Assembly: GCF_028595305.1 (NCBI RefSeq) | Contig: NZ_JAQQXS010000011.1 | Coordinates: 62,001 to 126,000 of the forward strand | Length of the DNA stretch: 64,000 bases | DNA from: Roseateles koreensis | GTDB lineage: Bacteria; Pseudomonadota; Gammaproteobacteria; Burkholderiales; Burkholderiaceae_C | Direction: 5' to 3' | In this document: positions 1 through 7,460 of the stretch, piece after piece | Layout of the letters: each line of letters opens with the position of its first letter | How positions within the stretch are numbered: position 1 is the stretch's first letter | The notes under the pieces: generated by a model | Told to the model about the DNA's origin: nothing | The model's input: only the letters and a program-made list of their open reading frames with translations | The model's database searches: none | Program-made: the position numbers and the translations under genes

Positions 1-543
1 ATTGGGCGGCAGGCCACCGCGCCAGCGCGCGGCCTCGCGCTGGGCCTCGCTCCAATGGTCTTGCAGGGCGGTCAGCCGGATGGCGGCCGGCACGGCGCCC
101 ACTTCCAGGTGGTCGGACACTACCTTGCCGCCCTGCGTTTGAATCACCCGCCAGATGCCGGCAAACACTGACTCCTGCACGCGCAGCTCGGACTCACCCT
201 CTGCGCTATCGACCAGCGCATTGCCCTTCAGCAAGACACTCACTTCACCCTCCCCTAGCACCTGGTTGATGAGCAGCAGATCGGACTTGGCCATGCCCAT
301 CAGATTGACCCGACGATTGATTCCGTCAGCCAGCGTCAGCTTCAGCTGGGCCAAGGTTTCACGCAGGGCCAGATGGGCTTGCTCGCGGCTGACCATCTCC
401 TCAGGCTCGGGCAACAGGGGTTGGCGGAAGGTCTCCATGCCCTGGGGCATGGGCAGGTACGCCAACTGTTCATCCTCCGGCTGGCTGCCCGGGCCAACAC
501 CGATGCTGATGACCGGAATCGGAAATTCGTTGCTCTTCATCAT
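1..543 (-). CDS. hupH: HupH/HyaF-type hydrogenase expression protein (partial)
   Basis: This is the last visible gene of the hydrogenase operon and its 3' end runs off the left edge; 181 codons are seen. The translation starts MMKSNEFPIP, continues with a motif VGPGSQ, and later reads LINQVLGEGEVSVL and VFAGIWRV, which are typical of the HupH/HyaF family. Family members are thought to help assemble the small subunit or its Fe-S clusters; the exact biochemical role is not established. The start is one of two adjacent ATG codons (543 or 540), 12 bp after the hupG stop. Its place at the end of hupSLECDFG supports the call. Identity is fairly secure; the C-terminus cannot be judged. Confidence 0.85.
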   Translation of the reverse strand, partial: MMKSNEFPIPVISIGVGPGSQPEDEQLAYLPMPQGMETFRQPLLPEPEEMVSREQAHLALRETLAQLKLTLADGINRRVNLMGMAKSDLLLINQVLGEGEVSVLLKGNALVDSAEGESELRVQESVFAGIWRVIQTQGGKVVSDHLEVGAVPAAIRLTALQDHWSEAQREAARWRGGLPPN

Positions 544-555
544 GATGGCGGCCTA

Positions 556-1071
556 TCAATGGCAGGAGTCGAAATTGGAATTTGCATTGGCATTGGCGCT
601 GACCAGGGGGATGCCAATGCCGGGCAGGCGCGAGGTGGGCAGGGCCAGCACGCGTTTGACCTCGTCCACATAAACGTCCCAGTCATGCATGCCGCTGAGC
701 GTGGCGACGTATTGCCCGTCACGCAGAAACAGCAGGCTGGGCCAGCGCTGCGAGCCGTAGCGGCGGGCGAGGTCTTGCTCTTTCTCGCGCGGCACAACGG
801 CGATCTCAAAGTGCCGGCCGCTGGCGCGGCGCAGCTCGGGCAGCACCACCACCACGTCCTGACCCTCGGGGAATTGCACCGGGTCACCGGCGAATAACAC
901 CACACGGTCGCCCCCCTCGCGGGACCAGGCTTCTATGCTGCTCTCGTCCACCCAGGTGGCGCCATGCTGGGAGACCAGGCGCTCGATCAGGGTCTCGGGC
1001 TTTTTTTCCAGCGGGGCTTGCACGGGCAGGGCAATATGGGCCTGGCTGCTATCAAGGTCATGGCTCATCAA
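556..1071 (-). CDS. hupG: HupG/HyaE-type thioredoxin-like hydrogenase chaperone
   Basis: A 171-residue protein of the HyaE/HupG family, thioredoxin-fold proteins thought to act as chaperones for the Tat-exported small subunit (family knowledge). The sequence shows a thioredoxin-like core with VVLFAGDP, a run of beta-strand VVVVLPEL, and RWPSLLFLRDGQYVATLSGM in the position of the thioredoxin cis-Pro region. No CxxC motif is present, as expected for the family, so it is not a redox thioredoxin. The start codon overlaps the hupF stop (ATGA type), indicating translational coupling. The C-terminal tail is rich in Ala-Asn repeats and probably disordered. Confidence 0.88.
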   Translation of the reverse strand: MMSHDLDSSQAHIALPVQAPLEKKPETLIERLVSQHGATWVDESSIEAWSREGGDRVVLFAGDPVQFPEGQDVVVVLPELRRASGRHFEIAVVPREKEQDLARRYGSQRWPSLLFLRDGQYVATLSGMHDWDVYVDEVKRVLALPTSRLPGIGIPLVSANANANSNFDSCH

Positions 1072-1382
1072 AATTCTCCGGTAGTCCCGGTCAGCACCAG
1101 CATTTCGGCCTGACTCATGCGGGAAGGCAAATCAAAACTGGCCTCGGTATGCAGGGCCGCGCCGTTCAGCAAGGCCTGCATCTCGTCCAGGGTGGCATTG
1201 ATCTCAGCGGCGCGCTGCGGGCTCAGGCGCTCTTGGGCACTGCCCAGAAAGCTCAGCACCCAGTCGCCAAGGGCCAGCTCGCCCAACAAGGCGGTGTTGA
1301 GTTGCTCGGGCTCGCCCCGGCCTTGACACAGCGCATGGCCTGGCGAGAGCGCCAAGACCTGCATGGGAATTCCGATGCACAT
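1068..1382 (-). CDS. hupF: HypC/HupF-family hydrogenase maturation chaperone
   Basis: A 104-residue protein that opens with MCIGIPMQV, the family signature; the Cys at position 2 is the residue through which HypC-type chaperones bind the Fe(CN)2CO precursor and the large-subunit apoprotein. The family also has the GDWVL beta-barrel segment, visible here as LGDWVLSFLG. The length exceeds HypC (about 75-90 residues) and fits HupF, the operon-specific paralogue, which in other uptake hydrogenases is linked to protecting large-subunit maturation under oxygen. It begins 10 bp after hupD and overlaps hupG by 4 bp. Confidence 0.9.
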   Translation of the reverse strand: MCIGIPMQVLALSPGHALCQGRGEPEQLNTALLGELALGDWVLSFLGSAQERLSPQRAAEINATLDEMQALLNGAALHTEASFDLPSRMSQAEMLVLTGTTGEF

Positions 1383-1392
1383 AATGAATTAC

Positions 1393-2010
1393 CTAGGCAG
1401 TCTGTGGGAAAAACCGCGCATCGCCGCTGCGGCAGGCCAGCGCCTCGGAGGGCCGGGCCTCCTCATAAGCCACCAGGCCCAGCTCGGCAAAGGTGACGGC
1501 CTCGCGGGTGTCCAGCGGGCGGCTGCGTTGGCGCGGCTGGGCGCCCCAGTCACTCAGGCGCGCCACGCCCAGAGCCAGGGCCTCTTCCATGGCCTGTTTG
1601 ACGACTGGCCGCAGGCTGCCGCCGTAATCTTCCAAATGCTCGGGTTGGCAGCCGATCAAGAGCAGGCGGCGGGGGAATTTGTCCGTCAGCTGGGCCAGCA
1701 TCAAGACCTCTTGAAAACCTGTCTGATGCAGGCTCATTTTTTTGGCGCCCATGAATCTGGGCACCTCCTCCCCCTCCACCAGCTTGAGCGTGCCGGGCGC
1801 CAGGCCGTAGTCAATGGCGTCGAAGATCATGAGGCTGTCGGCCTCCTGCACATGCTGTATCAGATACAGGCCCTGGGTGCCGCCATCGATCAGCTGCACA
1901 TGGGGGGCGAACTCGTAGCGCGTCTGCAAGGCCTCGATACAGCGCACGCCAAAGCCTTCGTCGGCCCACAGGACGTTGCCTATGCCCATGACGCAGATGG
2001 AGTTAGCCAT
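1393..2010 (-). CDS. hupD: Hydrogenase maturation endopeptidase HupD
   Basis: A 205-residue nickel-dependent protease of the HybD/HupD family that removes the C-terminal extension of the large subunit after NiFe insertion. The N-terminus MGIGNVLWADEGFG is diagnostic. Glu18, Asp64 and His95 match E. coli HybD Glu16, Asp62 and His93 with a constant offset of two, so the metal site is intact. Its substrate HupL, encoded upstream, still carries a 15-residue tail after its DPCxxCxxH motif. The final 40 or so residues, after the core fold, are Arg/Ala-rich and not conserved. It starts 4 bp after hupC. Confidence 0.93.
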   Translation of the reverse strand: MANSICVMGIGNVLWADEGFGVRCIEALQTRYEFAPHVQLIDGGTQGLYLIQHVQEADSLMIFDAIDYGLAPGTLKLVEGEEVPRFMGAKKMSLHQTGFQEVLMLAQLTDKFPRRLLLIGCQPEHLEDYGGSLRPVVKQAMEEALALGVARLSDWGAQPRQRSRPLDTREAVTFAELGLVAYEEARPSEALACRSGDARFFPQTA

Positions 2011-2014
2011 GACT

Positions 2015-2740
2015 TCAGTCCTTGAAGGTGCGGTGGCCTGAGATCATGGTGCTGACCACGCTGGAGCGGCCCATGATGTCCTCGCGGATGGCGGCGTAAA
2101 TATGCACGATCACAAACACAATCAGTGCCCACATCCCTAAGTGATGCCAGGTGTGCACATCTTGCGACTGGCCGAATAGCGGGATCACCCAGCCGAACAG
2201 CTTGTCTTGCCAAGAACCGGCTTGCGCCCCCTCGGAGTAGAGCGCAAAGCCAGTGAAGACCATGAAAATCACCGTCAGCAAAAACATGAAGAACATGGCG
2301 AAGCGGGCCAAGGGGTTGTGGCCCACATACTGGCCTGGCCGCCTGGCGATAAAGCCATACCACTTCACCATGCCGACCAACTCCTGCCAGTAGGCCTTCT
2401 GAAAGATGGGCACCCAGAACAGCTCGCGTGCATGGTGGTTACCCGCCAGCGCCCAGTAGAGCCGCCCGATCAGGCCCACGGCCAGCAGATAGCCGGCAGA
2501 GAAATGAGCGAAGCGGATATAGCCCATCAGATAGTTGGCACTGGCCTCGCCGCTGACGGTGGGCAGGGGCGAGCCGATGAAGTAACCCGTAATCGCCAGC
2601 ACCGTGATGGCCAGGGCATTGATCCAGTGCCAGATGCGCACCGGGGCTTCAAACACGTAAACCGACTTGATCTGGTCGGCGCGGCTGGCGTCCAAGGCAT
2701 CAAAGCCCTGGGTGCCGACTTCGGTGGAGCTGACAGACAT
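2015..2740 (-). CDS. hupC: Hydrogenase cytochrome b subunit HupC
   Basis: A 241-residue integral membrane di-haem cytochrome b that anchors the hydrogenase dimer in the inner membrane and passes electrons to quinone. Four hydrophobic segments are visible, beginning near WHWINALAITVLA, FAHFSAGYLLAVG, FAMFFMFLLTVIF and HHLGMWALIVFVIVH; the His residues within or next to them are the expected haem ligands. The N-terminal phrase VYVFEAPVRIWHW is characteristic of the family. A good ribosome binding site (AAGGAG) precedes the ATG. It follows hupE by 21 bp and precedes hupD by 4 bp. Confidence 0.93.
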   Translation of the reverse strand: MSVSSTEVGTQGFDALDASRADQIKSVYVFEAPVRIWHWINALAITVLAITGYFIGSPLPTVSGEASANYLMGYIRFAHFSAGYLLAVGLIGRLYWALAGNHHARELFWVPIFQKAYWQELVGMVKWYGFIARRPGQYVGHNPLARFAMFFMFLLTVIFMVFTGFALYSEGAQAGSWQDKLFGWVIPLFGQSQDVHTWHHLGMWALIVFVIVHIYAAIREDIMGRSSVVSTMISGHRTFKD

Positions 2741-2761
2741 GGTGGCTCTCCTTGGGCTGGC

Positions 2762-3352
2762 TCAAAGACGGCTGAGCATCAGAACCAAGCCGCTGGCGGT
2801 CAGCGCCAGGGCGAAGGCTTGGCCCAGCCTGGCGGGCCAACGTGCCAAGGCCGCGCCGGCCAGCAGACCCAGGCCATGCAACAGGGCCGAACCCAGCACG
2901 AAGCCGCCTATTGCCTGCGCACCATGCAGCTCAAGGCCATGGGCCTGACCATGGACCAAGGCGGCCAGCCCCACAAACAGCAATCCCAGTGCCGATGGCA
3001 CGCTTTCCCTCAGCAGCAGCAAGCCACCAAAGCCCACAACGCTGGCCGCCACCCACGCCTCCAATTGCGGTGCGACCCAGGCGGCCTGAGCTACAAGAGC
3101 GCCCGTCAACAACAGTGCAAGAAACAGGGCCGGCGCCAACAGCCTGGCTTTGCCGCGCCACAGTTGGCTGGCCCATACGCCCACGGCGAGCATGGCCAAC
3201 AAGTGATCCAACCCGGTGAAGGGGTGAGCCACACCACTCAGAAACTCCAGCTCATGGCCAAGGGCGCCCTGCCCGGTGTGCGCTTGGGCTGCCAGACCGA
3301 TGGACAGCAGGCCCAGGGTGGCACAGCACTTCAATGCTCGTCTTGCAATCAT
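2762..3352 (-). CDS. hupE: HupE/UreJ-family nickel permease-like protein
   Basis: A 196-residue membrane protein with an N-terminal signal peptide (ending near LAAQA-H) and about six further hydrophobic segments. The motif HPFTGLDHLLAML is the His-rich signature of HupE/UreJ, proteins that mediate low-affinity nickel entry for hydrogenase or urease. The mature N-terminus starts with His, as in homologues. It lies 32 bp downstream of hupL and upstream of hupC, so the order here is S-L-E-C rather than the common S-L-C. A GGAG site is about 10 bp upstream of the ATG. Confidence 0.9.
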   Translation of the reverse strand: MIARRALKCCATLGLLSIGLAAQAHTGQGALGHELEFLSGVAHPFTGLDHLLAMLAVGVWASQLWRGKARLLAPALFLALLLTGALVAQAAWVAPQLEAWVAASVVGFGGLLLLRESVPSALGLLFVGLAALVHGQAHGLELHGAQAIGGFVLGSALLHGLGLLAGAALARWPARLGQAFALALTASGLVLMLSRL

Positions 3353-3384
3353 GGTGATCGTCTCCTGTTTACTAACGCGATGGA

Positions 3385-5262
3385 TCAGCGAACCTTGACC
3401 GATGTCAGCTCCTGGCCATCAGGGCTCATCACATGGGTGGAGCAGGCCAGGCAGGGGTCGAAGGAATGCAGGGTGCGCAGAATTTCCAGCGGTTGCTCGG
3501 GGTTGGCCATGGGGGTGTTCATCAGGCTCGCCTCGAAGGCGCCGATCTGGCCCTTGTTATCACGCGGGCTGCCGTTCCAGGTGGTGGGCACCACGCATTG
3601 GTAGTTCTCGATGCGGCCGTCCTTGATCTTGATCCAGTGGCCCAGCATGCCGCGCGGCGCGGCCACCGTGCCCACGCCCTTGGCTTCCTTGGGCCAGGTG
3701 CTGGGGTCCCATTTCTCGACATTGGCCGTCGTGGTATCACCGGACTTGATATTGGCCAGCAGCTCGTTGTAGTCGTCCAGCATCATCTCGCCGCAGTACT
3801 GGCCTTCCAGCGCGCGGGCCAGGGTGCGGCCTATGGTGGTGGGCAGCAGCTGCTTGAGGGTGTATTGGGTCTCGGGGATGCCCAGGGCCTTAGGGATGCC
3901 TGAGTTGATCATGCTGGCCGAATAGTCCACCTGCTCCTTGACCCGCTGGCTGTATTTATGCCCCTTCATTGCGTGGGCATAACCCAGTATGTAGCGTGAC
4001 AGCGGGCCTACCTCCATGGCGTGGCCGCGCCAGCGTGGCGACTTGATCCAGGAGTATTTGGCGCTCTCGTCCAACTCCTTGATGTCGGTGCGTGTGCCCT
4101 TGGTCTTGGCGCCCAGCTCGTAGTTCGGTTCGGTCACGCCGTCCCAGGGGTGCAGGCCCTTGCTTTCGTCGGCATATTTGTACCAGCTGTGCGGGACGAA
4201 CTCCTGCACCTGCTCGGGGTCGCGCGGGTCGATGGGGAAGATCTCGTCCCAGTTGCCATTCAGGATAGCGCCACCCGGCAGCTGCTGGGTGTCTTTGTGG
4301 CCCATGATTTTTTCGTACGTGCCGTAGTCGCTGACATTGGTGGCCGAGAGGCCACCGCCGTACAACCAGCCCGCCTGCTTGTAGAGGGTGCCGATGGCCA
4401 GCACATCGGGCACATAGACGTTTTTATTGAACTCGATGATCTCGTCGATGCGGGCTTTGACGAAGTTCAGGCGCTCCATATTGATGGGCGCGCCGGCCGC
4501 ACCATTGCCGTCGATATTGATGGCGCAGGGCACACCACCGACCAAATAGTTAGGGTGAGGGTTCTTGCCACCGAAGATGGTGTGGATCTTGACCCAATCC
4601 TTCTGCAGGTCCAGGGCCTCCAGATAGTGCGTGACGGCCATCAGATTGGCCTCGGGCGGCAGCACATAGGCCTTGTTGCCCCAGTAGCCGTTCATGAAGG
4701 GCCCCAGTTGCCCGCTTTCCACGAATTTCTTCAGCCGGTTCTGAATATCGCGGAAATAGCCTGCCGAGGACAAAGGATGCGCAGGCGACACCAGCTGCTG
4801 CAGCTCGGAGGTCTTTTTGGGGTCGGCCTTCAGCGCCGACACCACGTCCACCCAGTCAAGGGCGTGTAGATGGTAGAAGTGCACGGCGTGGTCATGCACC
4901 TGCAAGGTCTTGGCCATGATTTCACGGATCAGATAGGCGTTTTTGGGGATGATGATGCCCAGCGCGTCTTCCACGGCGCGCACCGAGGTCAGCGCATGGC
5001 AGCCGGTGCAAACGCCGCAGATGCGCTCTACAAAAGCCCAGGCGTCGCGTGGGTCGCGGCCCTTCAAAATCACCTCGAGGCCACGCCACATGGTGCCGGT
5101 GGAAACGGCATTACGGATGACGTTATTGCTGTCGAGATTGACCTCACAGCGCATATGGCCCTCAATGCGCGTCACCGGGTCCACCACGATGCGACGGCCC
5201 GTGTTATTCATCTGAAAACCCTGCGTCTCGTAAACGCCCGCATTGCCTGAACTAGCACCCAT
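3385..5262 (-). CDS. hupL: Uptake [NiFe]-hydrogenase large subunit
   Basis: The 625-residue catalytic subunit that oxidises H2 at the NiFe centre on the periplasmic side of the membrane. The N-terminal metal motif RICGVC is at residues 80-85 (Cys82, Cys85) and the C-terminal one, DPCLACSTH, at 602-610 (Cys604, Cys607). A 15-residue tail after His610 is the peptide removed by HupD. It has no signal peptide of its own and is expected to be co-exported with HupS. The start at 5262 is preceded by AAGGAG with 6 bp spacing; an internal Met18 gives the start most homologues use, so about 17 residues may be an N-terminal extension. Confidence 0.97.
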   Translation of the reverse strand: MGASSGNAGVYETQGFQMNNTGRRIVVDPVTRIEGHMRCEVNLDSNNVIRNAVSTGTMWRGLEVILKGRDPRDAWAFVERICGVCTGCHALTSVRAVEDALGIIIPKNAYLIREIMAKTLQVHDHAVHFYHLHALDWVDVVSALKADPKKTSELQQLVSPAHPLSSAGYFRDIQNRLKKFVESGQLGPFMNGYWGNKAYVLPPEANLMAVTHYLEALDLQKDWVKIHTIFGGKNPHPNYLVGGVPCAINIDGNGAAGAPINMERLNFVKARIDEIIEFNKNVYVPDVLAIGTLYKQAGWLYGGGLSATNVSDYGTYEKIMGHKDTQQLPGGAILNGNWDEIFPIDPRDPEQVQEFVPHSWYKYADESKGLHPWDGVTEPNYELGAKTKGTRTDIKELDESAKYSWIKSPRWRGHAMEVGPLSRYILGYAHAMKGHKYSQRVKEQVDYSASMINSGIPKALGIPETQYTLKQLLPTTIGRTLARALEGQYCGEMMLDDYNELLANIKSGDTTTANVEKWDPSTWPKEAKGVGTVAAPRGMLGHWIKIKDGRIENYQCVVPTTWNGSPRDNKGQIGAFEASLMNTPMANPEQPLEILRTLHSFDPCLACSTHVMSPDGQELTSVKVR

Positions 5263-5287
5263 GTCATGCTCCTTCTAATTTCTAGAC

Positions 5288-6367
5288 TTACTGCTTGGCC
5301 GAGGTGTCGGCATTGCCCGAGGACGCGCGCTTGATGGCTGAAACCGCGGCGTGGGCCACCGCTGCCGCGCCGACCACGCCAGCCGCAGTGGCGCCAACCT
5401 TGTCCGCATTGGCTTCGATGCCGAACTGGTGGATGTCGGTGAGGCGGTTGTAGAAGGAGCCCTTGTCCCAGAAGCCGTCTTCCGAGCAACCGATGCAGCC
5501 GTGGCCGGCCTTGATGGGGAAGCTGGTGCCCTCGTTCCACTGCACCGTCGAACAGGCGTTGTAGGTGGTGGGGCCTTTGCAGCCCATTTTGTAGAGGCAA
5601 TAGCCTTTGCGTGCGCTCTCGTCGTCCCAGTTCTCGACGAACTGGCCGGCATCAAAGTGGGGCCGGCGGTAGCACTTGTCGTGGATGCGCTGGCTGTAGA
5701 ACATCTTGGGCCGACCCTGGCGGTCCAGCTCGGGGATGCGGTCAAAAGTCAGCATATAGGTGATCACACCCGTCATCACCTCGGCAATGGGCGGGCAGCC
5801 CGGCACTTTGATGATGGGCTTGTCAAAAATAACCTTGTGCACCGGCGTGGCCTGGGTGGGGTTGGGCTTGGCGGCCTGCACACAGCCCCAGCTGGCGCAA
5901 GAGCCCCAGCTGATCACGGCCTTGGCATCTTTGGCCACATGCTTGAGCTGTTCAACAAAAGGCTTGCCACCGATGATGCAGCTCATGCCGTCTTGATTGA
6001 GCGGCGGGTTGCCCTCCACGGCCAGGATGTAGTTGCCCTTGTACTTGGTCATGATCTCTTCAAGAATCGCCTCGGCCTGATGGCCGGCGGAGGCCATCAA
6101 GGTGTCGTCATAGTCCAGCGAAATCATGGACAGCACCACGTCTTTGGCCAGGGGGTGGGCCGAGCGGATGAAGGACTCCGAGCAGCAGGTGCACTCCAGG
6201 CCATGCAGCCATAGCACCGGGGTGCGCGGCTTGGTTTCCATGGCATGCGCAATCTGCGGCACAAAGCTGGGCGCCAGGCCCAGCGATGTGGCCGTCAGCG
6301 AGCAATACTTCAAAAAGCTGCGGCGTGAAATGCCCTGACGGCGCATCACCTCGTAAAAGGTTTCCAT
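5288..6367 (-). CDS. hupS: Uptake [NiFe]-hydrogenase small subunit, oxygen-tolerant type
   Basis: A 359-residue Fe-S subunit carrying electrons from the active site to HupC. The start at 6367 puts a Tat motif RRSFLK at residues 15-20; the longer open frame upstream has no ribosome binding site. Cysteines 59, 61, 62, 157, 162 and 191 correspond with a constant offset of 42 to E. coli Hyd-1 Cys17, 19, 20, 115, 120 and 149, including both extra cysteines that make the 4Fe-3S proximal cluster of oxygen-tolerant enzymes. A C-terminal hydrophobic Ala/Val-rich helix (about residues 325-348) anchors it in the membrane. The sequence is close to Cupriavidus HoxK. First gene of the operon, 25 bp before hupL. 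Confidence 0.97.
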   Translation of the reverse strand: METFYEVMRRQGISRRSFLKYCSLTATSLGLAPSFVPQIAHAMETKPRTPVLWLHGLECTCCSESFIRSAHPLAKDVVLSMISLDYDDTLMASAGHQAEAILEEIMTKYKGNYILAVEGNPPLNQDGMSCIIGGKPFVEQLKHVAKDAKAVISWGSCASWGCVQAAKPNPTQATPVHKVIFDKPIIKVPGCPPIAEVMTGVITYMLTFDRIPELDRQGRPKMFYSQRIHDKCYRRPHFDAGQFVENWDDESARKGYCLYKMGCKGPTTYNACSTVQWNEGTSFPIKAGHGCIGCSEDGFWDKGSFYNRLTDIHQFGIEANADKVGATAAGVVGAAAVAHAAVSAIKRASSGNADTSAKQ

Positions 6368-6483
6368 CGTTGCTTGTCTCCGTGTAGTTGATCTTGGGCT
6401 CGTGCACGGCCCAAACCCCGATTGCACGGGCCGCCCCACCCTGCATGAAGCGCCCGCCCCTTCTCCGACCGGTAGCCACTTGA

Positions 6484-6499
6484 CGCAAATCACGAGCCA
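6484..6499 (-). promoter_or_regulatory. Sigma-54 (RpoN) promoter of the hup operon
   Basis: On the minus strand the sequence reads TGGCTCG-N4-TTGC. The GG of the -24 element and the GC of the -12 element have exactly the consensus separation of TGGCACG-N4-TTGC, with one mismatch in the 11 defined bases. Transcription would begin near 6472, leaving a leader of about 105 nt before hupS. Sigma-54 promoters driven by HoxA/HupR/NifA-type activators are established for several proteobacterial uptake hydrogenases. No such activator gene is in this window. Confidence 0.75.
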
Positions 6500-6555
6500 A
6501 CTTGGGGCAGCTCAAGGGAATACCCCAAAACAAACACGCAAGCTCTTGTTTTTAT

Positions 6556-6646
6556 TGGCGAAAAATTTCGCCATCAATACACGCAGGATCGGTGTATTCG
6601 AGGGGGTGGAAGGTGACTTTTCAGTTTTCAGGCAATGCTGAAAACT
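6556..6646. promoter_or_regulatory. Three inverted repeats upstream of the hup promoter
   Basis: Three perfect dyads sit one after another: TGGCGAAA/TTTCGCCA with a 2-bp centre (6556-6573), AATACAC/GTGTATT with a 9-bp centre (6576-6598), and AGTTTTCAG/CTGAAAACT with a 6-bp centre (6623-6646). They lie about 85 to 175 bp upstream of the predicted sigma-54 start, the usual range for enhancer-binding activator sites. Which, if any, binds the hydrogenase regulator cannot be told from sequence. Confidence 0.45.
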
Positions 6647-7008
6647 TATCATCCAGCGACGAAATTCAAGTATCCGGATCGGGGAGGTGAACCTGCGCCA
6701 GAAGTCGCGCAAATGGTCCCCTCAGGGATGCCGCGCGCGGGTCACAGCATTCGCCACGACTCAAGGTGAATCGGGCGGCATCGCCGCCGCTGCGCATGGG
6801 GCCGGGGTGAGATTCGCCAAGGCGGTGGATCTTGCCGGCCGCATGCTTGCGTCTCACGACGTGGGCGACCGCAATGGGGTCAGGTCATGCGGCGGGTCAA
6901 AGAAGCATCAAAATCGCCGAGCGTTTCAATCTGTGCGCGCATTCAAAAGGCATTGACATGACGGTCGGTGGTCGACGGGCAGGCGTCATGGCTTGTGCGC
7001 TGACCTGC
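6647..7008. other. Non-coding stretch with no recognised gene
   Basis: About 360 bp between the hup regulatory region and the small gene at 7009-7239. Open frames on both strands here have no family resemblance, no ribosome binding site and skewed composition, so none is called. A CATGACG/CGTCATG dyad with a 20-bp centre (6957-6990), itself containing GTCG/CGAC, lies just past the stop of the 7009-7239 gene and could fold in its transcript, but no T-run follows. Confidence 0.4.
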
Positions 7009-7239
7009 TTAAGACAGCAGCGAATCTTCCAACTCAACTTCGTCGAGGTCTTCCGCGTCAACCAGGCGATCAAATTCAGTCAAATCCACCACGGCACCAC
7101 GGGGAATCAACGGTTTGTCAAGCGGCCGGTACACGCGGCTGTGCAGGTGGTTGAGACGTTCAGAATGTTCCATCGCTTGCAACACGATTTCCGGGTTCAG
7201 CAACATGGCGAAGGGGCTGACAAGTGCGGGGCTCAGCAT
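7009..7239 (-). CDS. Small acidic-tailed protein of unknown function
   Basis: A 76-residue protein that I do not recognise. The start at 7239 is chosen because GAGGAG lies 6 bp upstream; a longer frame to 7323 has no such site. The N-terminal third is hydrophobic and helical (MLSPALVSPFAMLLNPEIVL), the middle carries basic residues around RVYRPLDKPLIPR, and the last 25 residues are strongly acidic (EFDRLVDAEDLDEVELEDS). There is no signal peptide or Cys. It is monocistronic, between the hydrogenase and exopolysaccharide regions. The good ribosome binding site and sensible composition support a real gene. Confidence 0.65.
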   Translation of the reverse strand: MLSPALVSPFAMLLNPEIVLQAMEHSERLNHLHSRVYRPLDKPLIPRGAVVDLTEFDRLVDAEDLDEVELEDSLLS

Positions 7240-7460
7240 GATGTTCTCCTCAGGACTTACGGTTTCAAGATGTAAGTAACTGTAGGCATCAACGGTGTTG
7301 CTGCGTAGTCGGCCGCGCGCCAAAGCGCTTGTCAGGCAAAGTCCTAGGGCTGCGTCGGGTTGGCGCAGCCAGCTTGCTGCGCGCAGAGCGGGCAGGCGGG
7401 AGAGCAGAAGGCACCCGTTGTACCCACTGCACCCACCCTCGCGGCCCTATCGAGGCGCGT
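7240..7460. other. Intergenic region with a 7-bp hairpin
   Basis: Non-coding gap downstream of the PLP decarboxylase gene and upstream of the small gene. It contains a perfect GGCTGCG/CGCAGCC stem with a 9-base loop at 7348-7370, which could end the decarboxylase transcript, although no T-run follows on the minus strand. No clear promoter could be assigned. Confidence 0.35.

Noticed and set aside
2207-3604. A 465-codon open frame on the plus strand
   Set aside because: It lies antisense to hupC, hupE and hupL, its composition is Gln/Gly/His-rich, and it shows no domain. It is a shadow of high-GC coding on the other strand.
6687-6956. An 89-codon plus-strand frame
   Set aside because: No start signal and biased composition; overlaps a region with no conserved protein features.
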